The notes beneath the pieces were generated by a model. It was not told where the DNA came from and did not search any database. It saw only the letters and a list, made by a program, of their open reading frames with translations. A stretch of DNA of 64,000 bases from Tachypleus tridentatus (lineage: Eukaryota; Arthropoda; Merostomata; Xiphosura; Limulidae). Below, in pieces: positions 57,765-64,000 of the stretch. The stretch lies in NCBI RefSeq assembly GCF_004210375.1, contig NC_134834.1, positions 96,166,170 to 96,230,169 on the forward strand. The letters run 5' to 3'. The position numbers and the translations under genes were made by a program. The stretch's first letter is position 1; each line of letters begins with the position of its first letter.

Positions 57765-58185
57765 TTACTCGATTATGATGTCAGAGATGAAACATTCAGG
57801 AGAATGGACACCTTGCATACAAAACTATGAAATATAAAGGTCTTGTATTACTTGATTATGATGCTTGATTATGATGCATACAGATTACTTGATGAAACAT
57901 TCAGGAGAATGGACACCTTGCATACAAAACTATGAAATATAAAGGTCTTGTATTACTTGATTATGATGCCAGAGATGAAACATTCAGGAGAATGGACACC
58001 TTGCATACAAAACTATGAAATATAAAGGTCTTGTATTACTTGATTATGATGCCAGAGATGAAACATTCAGGAGAATGGACACCTTGCATACAAAACTATA
58101 AAATATAAAGGTCTTGTATTACTTGATTATGGTATCAGAGATGAAACATGCAGGAGGATGGATACCTTGCATTTAGTAGTATAAA
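57765..58185. repeat. Minisatellite, ~83 bp unit, ~5 copies, in Rim intron
   Basis: Unit AGAGATGAAACATTCAGG, AGAATGGACACCTTGCATAC, AAAACTATGAAATATAAAGG, TCTTGTATTACTTGATTATG. The second copy has an altered junction (GATGCATACAGATTACTTG). Confidence 0.95.
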
Positions 58186-58602
58186 ATATGAGACAAAATA
58201 ATAATATTTTATTTGTGAAATATTATGAAGTCGATGGTTGAGCGGACAAGAATGCCTTCATTACTAGCTTACAGACTATATCGCCATCTTGTGGGTGTAA
58301 AGTTATTATATACTTTGCAAATATTGTGCAAATGAAAATACAAAACAAACAACAACAACTTGAAACAAACATAAATCAAAATTCACACGATAAAAATATT
58401 TCCAATCATAGAATACTCAGTACACTTTTTCTCCAACGTACTATTTTTTAGATATACCTTGCACATGTTTGAATTTGGTAGTAGTTAAAAGAATTATTGG
58501 GAATGTGTTAAATGCATATTAAGGCAATGTGCTACGAAATGAAAATACCACTTCGCGTTATTGAAGAGTGAAATTAAAATATTATAACTGTTTGTTACTT
58601 AC

Positions 58603-58745
58603 CAATAGATGGCGCCCCTGGATATTTGAAGCATTGTATTTTACTGTCTGGCGATATTGTGGCTCTGTTGAGTGTCGAACTACTCTAGTCTTTCTTTTTT
58701 GTATTTGTTTCTCTCCTTCTTTCAAGTACGTCTTAACATATGTAT
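58603..58745 (-). CDS. Rim: Rim exon D, middle of C2B domain
   Basis: A 143 bp exon with acceptor ACTTTTCTATAG| and donor CTATTG|GTAAGT. It starts with two bases that complete an Asp codon with exon C and ends on a codon boundary. It encodes (D)TYVKTYLKEG, then QKRKTRVVRHSTEPQYRQT and VKYNAS. This is the diagnostic middle of RIM C2B: the YVK-x-YL strand, the polybasic K-R-K-T-R-V-V-R strand and the (D/E)PxY-RQ motif. A plus-strand open frame over the same bases is a shadow. The intron to exon E is 3616 bp and contains a minisatellite (57765-58185), a Penelope 3' tail (56326-56393) and a short tandem duplication (55378-55455). Confidence 0.93.
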
Positions 58746-59639
58746 CTATAGAAAAGTAAGAACATTTATATACTTATTCCATGGTTTTAATGTCATATTA
58801 TAGTGTACCGCCTCTGTTTCAACGGTAAAGAATATTAAAAATTTCAATAGGACACATATATTTTTAATTCCAAAGAAACTCATTCGCCAGTACATGATTT
58901 AGCTGTGAAAATGTACTGGACTTTACCTCACATACTTGGAGAATTTGTAGGCACAGACATCCTTAGTGATATTGTGTTGTATTAAAGTACCATAAGACAA
59001 TAAGCATTTGAGATCGTATCATTGTTTATTGACCTGATATATATTTCCAATAAAAATAATTAATAATAATAATTTTACCCGAAAGCCAACCCTGTTTGGT
59101 CACGTAACATAACAAGTAAGTTTGTGCACTTATTGGGGCTAATATAGCCTCGGACCTCAGATGTATCTTTTTAAATAAATAAATAAATATATATAAATGA
59201 ACTTTAAATCATCATATTTCACGTACTCTCAAAAATAGCACTTCTTCGTAAAATATTCAGATCAAAACACTTTTCATTCATATCACTGGTAATGACCGGT
59301 ATAACTGAAGTGTAGATATTTGTTAGATTAATAAAATGAGGTGTCTTAAAGTAGTGAACCATACTGTTTGGAAATACTCAAATAACTTGGTAAGTTGAAA
59401 ACTTAAACAATCTTTTCTCTTCAAGAGGTAAAATGGAATGAAACGAAAATATTCTGTTAGCTTTCTCTAGAAACTTTCAAAATAAATTATGAGTATTTTA
59501 CTTAAAGTTTCAGCTGTTTAATCTCACCGTTAGTAACAAAGTATGCTAAAAACAGATGGCATGATTGATCATTCTTTTCTCTACACTCGACAAACTATAA
59601 AATGGGAACACCCACCCTCGGTACTCAGTTTTGTTTAGT

Positions 59640-59849
59640 TTGTTTTGAATTTTCATGCAAAGCTACACGAGGGCTAACTGCACTAGCTGTCCCTAATTGA
59701 GCAGTGTATGGCTAGAAGGAAGGCCACTAGTCATCACCACCCACTGACAACTCTTGGGATTGACCGTAACACTATAACGCCCCCACGGCTGAAAGGGTGA
59801 GCATGTTTGGTGACGGGGATTTGAACCCACGACCCTCAGATTACGAGGT
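59640..59849 (-). mobile_element. SINE-A, minus, in Rim intron
   Basis: TTTGTTTTGAATTTTCATGC to CCTCAGATTACGAGG, with part of the body deleted. It is fused at the anticodon arm to the next SINE-A in opposite orientation. Confidence 0.88.
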
Positions 59850-60006
59850 CAGTCCCACTATTCGTTGCTAAAAGAGTTGCCCAAGAGTTGGAGATGGGTG
59901 GTGATGACTAGCTGCCTTCTCTCTAGTCTTATATTGCTAAATTAGGGACAACTAGCGCGGATAGCTCTTGTGTAGCTTTGCGCGAAATTCAAAAACAAAC
60001 AAACAA
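59850..60006 (+). mobile_element. SINE-A 3' part, plus, in Rim intron
   Basis: TCAGTCCCACTATTCGTTGC to CAAAAACAAACAAACAA. The 3' end lies about 200 bp from Rim exon C. Confidence 0.9.
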
Positions 60007-60205
60007 TGTTATTTTGCTAAACCTATTTTATTTAATAGTAAATTACCCGTACAGTAAATACATATACAATGATTTGGATTTTCATCGAAATGCTTCCTTT
60101 AGCCCAAACCGTATAATACCAATTATATGGTTCTTTTCACCCCGTATCTATAACTCATTGTTCCTAAATGTGTGTAGATGAAAGATATACATAAATTTAC
60201 TTTAC

Positions 60206-60316
60206 CAGGGGGTTGTCCTGTTGTGTTAAGTCTTAGCTGACGAGCGCAAATGACCTGAACTTCTAGATGCCCTTTGGTAATCAGAAATCCAAGTTTGATG
60301 TCTCCCAAAGGTACTG
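60206..60316 (-). CDS. Rim: Rim exon C, start of C2B domain
   Basis: A 111 bp exon with acceptor TTTCGCCCTATAG| and donor CCCCTG|GTAAAGT, phase 1 at both ends. It encodes LGDIKLGFLITKGHLEVQV followed by ICARQL, the first two beta strands of a C2 domain. The pattern G-D-I-x-x-G followed by K-G-x-L-E-V-x-V-I-x-A-R is the characteristic start of the C-terminal C2B domain of RIM proteins, presynaptic active-zone scaffolds that help dock and prime synaptic vesicles. Joining to exon B creates an Ala codon across the splice, and joining to exon D creates an Asp codon. The first-loop Asp residues that bind calcium in synaptotagmin-type C2 domains are not seen before that Asp, which fits the calcium-independent C2B known for RIM. 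Confidence 0.9.
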
Positions 60317-60601
60317 CTATAGGGCGAAACGATAAAGAAATATTGATAAAACGTTCAGGTTAGTGTCGAATATTTAGAAATTAATAATGTTCCAAAACTA
60401 TATGCAACTCTCAAATCATGAAAATTCAACCATATAGTAGAATGTATTATAAAATAGTCAATATTTGACATTGTTTTAAAATTACTATATAGTGTCCATA
60501 AATTCTATAATTTTATTTTTGTAAAAGACACACTAAATAATTAAAAGAAAACTTGTTTTCAAAGTACTTTAAGTTTTCGCTTTACAACTGAAAAAATCTA
60601 C

Positions 60602-60736
60602 CTCCGCTGAACTTAATTTTTCTGGAGAACACCTGTCCAGATCCTCTGCGAATTCCGTTCGGTCCAATTGTCATTATTGGGATTTCATTCTCTGACGGTA
60701 AATCTGACTTTGATGGTGTTGATCTTTTCTCTGATT
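60602..60736 (-). CDS. Rim: Rim exon B, linker before C2B
   Basis: A 135 bp exon, again phase 1 at both ends, with acceptor TTCGGGAGACAG| and donor GGAG|GTAGAT on the minus strand. Its 44 complete codons encode a Ser/Pro/Lys-rich stretch followed by NEIPIMTIGPNG and QVFSRKIKFSG. The last part leads directly into the C2B start encoded by exon C, 285 bp downstream. Codon composition is clearly richer in G+C than the surrounding intron. An alternative acceptor six bases upstream (CGGGAG|) also exists but would break the phase with exon A. Exon B could be skipped without a frameshift, because both ends have the same phase and its length is a multiple of three. Confidence 0.78.
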
Positions 60737-60739
60737 CTG

Positions 60740-61950
60740 TCTCCCGAAAAATGGAAGAATGGAATAACAAAGCAAAGTGATGAAACATACGTTGTATAAA
60801 AAGTTTGAGTTATTAATGTAAAGTTTTGTATTTTGCGGTTACTTTGGACACGTCTACGTTATTTAAGTTACAAAATTAAAGAATGGTGAAAATTAAAGCT
60901 TAAAAGGTGTAAATTTGAAAAGGAAAACTGAAATGACGAGTTACTGATTAATGCTATTAGATCCATGTTACAAGTTTAGCAAATATTAAATCATGTTATT
61001 GGTGTGATGCAAAAAATAGAAATAAACGAGGCATCTAGGATAATGGAATGTATTTAAATGTATTGATTAGCCAATTAAAGTCCAGGTGAAATACGACAGC
61101 GTAGTATATGTAGATGCGTTACCTTACCAATTAGTGTCTCGGTGATATACAAGAACTGAGTATATGTAAATGTAATACTCTACAGTACCAGTACAGTACA
61201 ACAGTGGAATACATGTGGGTGTATTAAAATGCCAATGTACGTCTGGATGAAATAATATATAATTACTTGATAACTAAATTGTAAAAGCATTTCTTACCGG
61301 AAATATAGCGTTGTACAATTTTTTAGAGAAACGATGTTAGTTTAAAAGATTCTGTCACAAATTATTGTTAACTCAAAGCAGTTTTAGTAAGTTAGATTTT
61401 ATAATCCTTCACACTAAGAAATTATTTGAATATATAGTACCCATACAGCATAATCTACCAACGATTAACTGAAATAAAATGTACTCTTATAGAAAATTGT
61501 ATCACAAATTGCCAGCACAATTAGGGACATAGCTATTTTGAATGGTGGTATGTTTTGAGTGACATAAGAATGTGTTAAGATTTTATTTAGGGGAAAATAT
61601 CCAGTGTCTGGTAAGTAGAAAAAAAAACTATTGTGTTATTAAATTATTCTGCATCTAGTGTTACGTAGTCAGCAATTATTATTAGAATATATGTCGGTGG
61701 TGTTCAATCTAAATGTTCTATTGTTACTGAATAAATCTAAATTCACAGTGTTCTTTCATTCGGACAAACTACAGTTTACTTCCAATGCTTCTTCATTCAA
61801 CATTCCTCACAATTTGAAGCTTCTAAAGAAAAGGCGGGAATTATGGATGTATGGAAGCTGGTTTATAAGTTTAGCTATCTAACAACCAATCATGCAGAAC
61901 ACAGGACATTCGAAATAGTGTCACCACACTAAAACTACTCTGCTCATCCT
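60740..61950. other. Rim intron between exons A and B
   Basis: AT-rich, with no repeat family recognised. Weak splice-like pairs occur on the plus strand (TTTATTTAG|20 bp|GTAAGTAG near 61590-61610) but do not fit Rim. Confidence 0.5.
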
Positions 61951-61952
61951 AC

Positions 61953-62054
61953 CTGGACCCACAGACCTTTGATTCTTATCCGATTTCATGCTAAGTGTCC
62001 GACACAATTTTTTCTTCACTAGTTTACCCAGTGTCATCGGCTCGACAGTGTCTC
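61953..62054 (-). CDS. Rim: Rim exon (call it A), inter-C2 linker
   Basis: This is the most upstream Rim exon found in the window: 102 bp, entered after two bases of a codon are owed and left after the first base of a codon (phase 1 at both ends). The minus-strand acceptor is a T-rich tract ending in TTCAAG, and the donor reads CCAG|GTAGGA. The 33 complete codons are open and basic, including KKKLCRTLSMKSDK, as expected for the flexible linker between C2A and C2B in RIM proteins. Linker sequence is poorly conserved, so membership rests on phase agreement with exon B (1216 bp intron), coding-like composition and position. The preceding exons, expected to encode the Zn finger, PDZ and C2A domains, were not found between 62055 and 64000 and should lie beyond the window. 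Confidence 0.72.
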
Positions 62055-62445
62055 CTTGAAGTATTGAAAAATAAAATGTTTATAGTGTCGCACGACTTAT
62101 TTTATACGGTATATGATTTAATTTAGGTTATCAGAAAAAAATTATAATGGTGTATTGAAAGAACGTTTCTAAGCACTTTTTTAAGCCTTTAAAGATGGCG
62201 CTAATTCCCAATAGGTTATACAAAGATCAAAAATAAAATACTTGTAAACAATTAAAATAGTTGTTTAAATGTTAATATTAATTTTTTTGGTTTAGTACGT
62301 TGAAAACCAGACCAATTAGTTTGTTAGAAAAATTAAGAATTTACGTTTTATATAGAATATTTTGTCGACAATTCTCACTTGGATTTTGGAAAAAATAAGC
62401 GGTGAAAACGCCCTTTTAAATTCTCGATTCTATTCATTTGAGATT

Positions 62446-62717
62446 AGGCCTGGCATGGCCAAGCGCGTAAGGCGTGCGACTCGTAATCCGAGGGTCGCGG
62501 GTTCGTGCCTGCGTCGCGCCAAACATGCTCGCCTTCCCAGCCGTGGGGGCGTTATAATGTGACGGTCAATCCCACTATTCGTTGGTAAAAGAGTAGCCCA
62601 AGAGTTGGCGGTGGGTGGTGATGACTAGCTGCCTTCCCTCTAGCCTTACACTGCTAAATTAGGGACGGCTAGCACAGATAGCCCTCGAGTAGCTTTGTGC
62701 GAAATTCCAAAAAAAAA
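62446..62717 (+). mobile_element. SINE-A with 12 bp target duplication
   Basis: Exact TCATTTGAGATT at 62434-62445 and 62718-62729. The head has GGCATGGCCAAGCGCGTAAG (one base shorter) and the B box reads GGGTTCGTGCCTG. Confidence 0.96.
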
Positions 62718-63059
62718 TCATTTGAGATTTTTTAATTATATCATATACACGTGAAATTAATAGGTAACAAATAAAACTGACTGTTGCGCATGTTGTTAAA
62801 ATTACACTAGGTAACACAATTTTTACTTTTTCTTGTTCCTGGGCAGAAAGTGTTATTTTCCAATTGCCTATTCCTAAAGTAAACGGAAAAGACCTATTTT
62901 TCTCTTCCATCTTTGCTTTTGTGACCTGGGTAATAAAATTTTCAAATTTACCCATTTTCTAGAACGTTACAGGTAGATTCTGTGCTAAGTAGCTGATATA
63001 GAATTTTCTCAAACTTACAGGAATTTTCAAGAACTTTCTAGAATGTTGTAGAAGCCTCA

Positions 63060-63941
63060 AAGCTGTGCTACTTTATAACGGGAATAAGTATCCGTCTCTT
63101 CCCCAGGTTCATTCAGTGCACCTCAAAGAGGAATACAACAGTATCAAGACCTTGATAGAAGTCTTGAAGTATGATAAGTATGGCTGGAAGGTTATCGGAT
63201 ACTTCAAAATAATGACATTCCTCATGGGTCTCCAAGGAGGCTTTACCAAGTTTCCCTGTTATCTTTGTCTTTGGGAAAACAGGGACCCCGCAGCACATTA
63301 CAATAGGAAGACTGGCGGCAACGAACCGAGTTCTCTGTGGGGAGGCACAATGTCTAGTGTGAGCCACTTGTGGACCTCCAGAAGATGTTGTTCTCACCAC
63401 TGCACATAAAATTGGGTCTTATGAAACAATTTGTCACAGCTCTTGATGAGGAGTCTGCAGCCCTCAAGTACCTTCGAGACTTCTTCCATAAGTTGTCTAA
63501 GGCAAAGGTCAAAGCTGGTGTCATCGTTGGACCCCAAATAAAAAAGATCCTGGAGTGCACACAATTCCCCAAGAATCTCAGTAGGAAAGAAAAAAAAAGC
63601 TTGGAGCAGTTATGTTGCAGTGGTTCGGGGCCTTTTTGGGCAATCATAAGGCTGAAAATTATATGGAACTGGATGAGGCTCTGGTGAAGAACTACGGCAA
63701 AATGGGCTGCAGGATGTCCTTGAAAGTCCATATCCTTGATGCTCATCTTGATAAATTCAAGAAAAACATGGGAGCATACACAGAGGAGCAAGGCGAGCGC
63801 TTCCACTAAGATATACTTGACTTTGAACGCCGCTACCAAGGAGCGTATAACGAATACATGGTGGAAGACTATATTTGGGGGCTGATACATGAAAGTGATT
63901 TACATTACAGTCGCAAATCTCGAAAAACTACTCATTTCTAA
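63060..63941 (+). pseudogene. Unknown multicopy arthropod protein family, decayed copy
   Basis: Conceptual translation follows one protein through at least two frameshifts and two in-frame stops. Recognisable blocks, in order, are HSVHLKEEYNSIKTLIEVL, then GGFTKFPCYLCLWENRDPA, then LHIKLGLMKQFVTALDEES, then KAENYMELDEALVKNYGKMG, then MSLKVHILDAHLDKF, then EEQGERFH and YNEYMVEDYIWGLIHESDL, ending at TAA 63939-63941. The frame slips near 63312, a TAG follows near 63355, and another slip lies near 63600. A Gln codon after GERFH has become TAA. From memory, very similar sequences turn up many times in arthropod genomes as uncharacterised proteins, and the conserved C-x2-C and E-x-G-E-R-F-H-Q-D motifs recur. 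That points to a mobile-element or otherwise amplified origin. I know of no assigned function. There is no ATG near the left end and the copy is probably 5' truncated. Confidence 0.6.
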
Positions 63942-64000
63942 ACACTTTTGTTCATTTTTGTATTATTTTAGTGCAAATACTTGTTAATCTTGATTCATAT

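Noticed and set aside
61590..61610. 20 bp plus-strand microexon between TTTATTTAG and GTAAGTAG
   Set aside because: It lies antisense in a Rim intron with no partner exon. Such pairs occur by chance.
1..64000. CRISPR arrays, bacterial operons or phage genes
   Set aside because: The tandem arrays have no regular unique spacers, and introns, SINEs and eukaryotic transposons show this is nuclear animal DNA.

Overview
The window is AT-rich, repeat-dense eukaryotic DNA, almost certainly from an arthropod. Three things point there: a neuronal gene with small exons and canonical GT/AG introns; about thirty copies of a tRNA-derived SINE (here SINE-A) whose head carries a Thr(CGT)-like anticodon loop; and Penelope-like, Jockey-like, Tc1 and hAT relics. 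The SINE reminds me of chelicerate, possibly horseshoe crab, sequence. That is recollection, not a search result.

The one gene identified with confidence is the 3' end of Rim (regulating synaptic membrane exocytosis protein, RIM family). It lies on the minus strand in five short exons between 62054 and 54828. All intron phases agree, the exons splice in frame, and together they encode the whole C-terminal C2B domain followed by a stop. Upstream exons (Zn finger, PDZ, C2A) should lie beyond base 64000. The Rim introns hold a minisatellite, two SINEs and a Penelope 3' tail.

A second candidate gene of unknown function (24601-25391, minus) shows three coding blocks. The first two join across a good 88 bp intron in phase. 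Other exon candidates bounded by splice signals are weaker (5002-5123 minus, 45173-45269 minus, 387-473 plus).

Layout. 1-7 kb: SINEs, a Jockey-like LINE nested in a SINE, and two minisatellites. 8-10.9 kb: a complete but decayed hAT transposon with its target duplication. 11-19 kb: SINEs, one nested in another. 19.5-21.3 kb: two minisatellites. 21.7-24 kb: a decayed Jockey-like LINE (zinc knuckle, endonuclease, start of RT). 24-37 kb: SINEs, the candidate gene, a short mariner-like element, Penelope remnants. 37.8-39.6 kb: a Tc1 element with ~0.2 kb inverted repeats, interrupted by a SINE. 40-42.7 kb: two minisatellites. 43-47 kb: a fragment of an unknown multicopy protein family, a Penelope endonuclease, SINEs. 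48.5-52.9 kb: two large minisatellites. 53-62 kb: Rim. 62.4-64 kb: a SINE and a longer pseudogene of the unknown family.

Minisatellites with units of 30-83 bp occupy roughly an eighth of the window. Except for Rim and perhaps the 25 kb candidate, the long open frames are relics of mobile elements or accidents of tandem repeats. I found no convincing wholly new system. The most distinctive points are a recurring hammerhead-core-like hairpin in Penelope remnants, a minisatellite apparently built from a SINE segment, and the unknown multicopy protein family.
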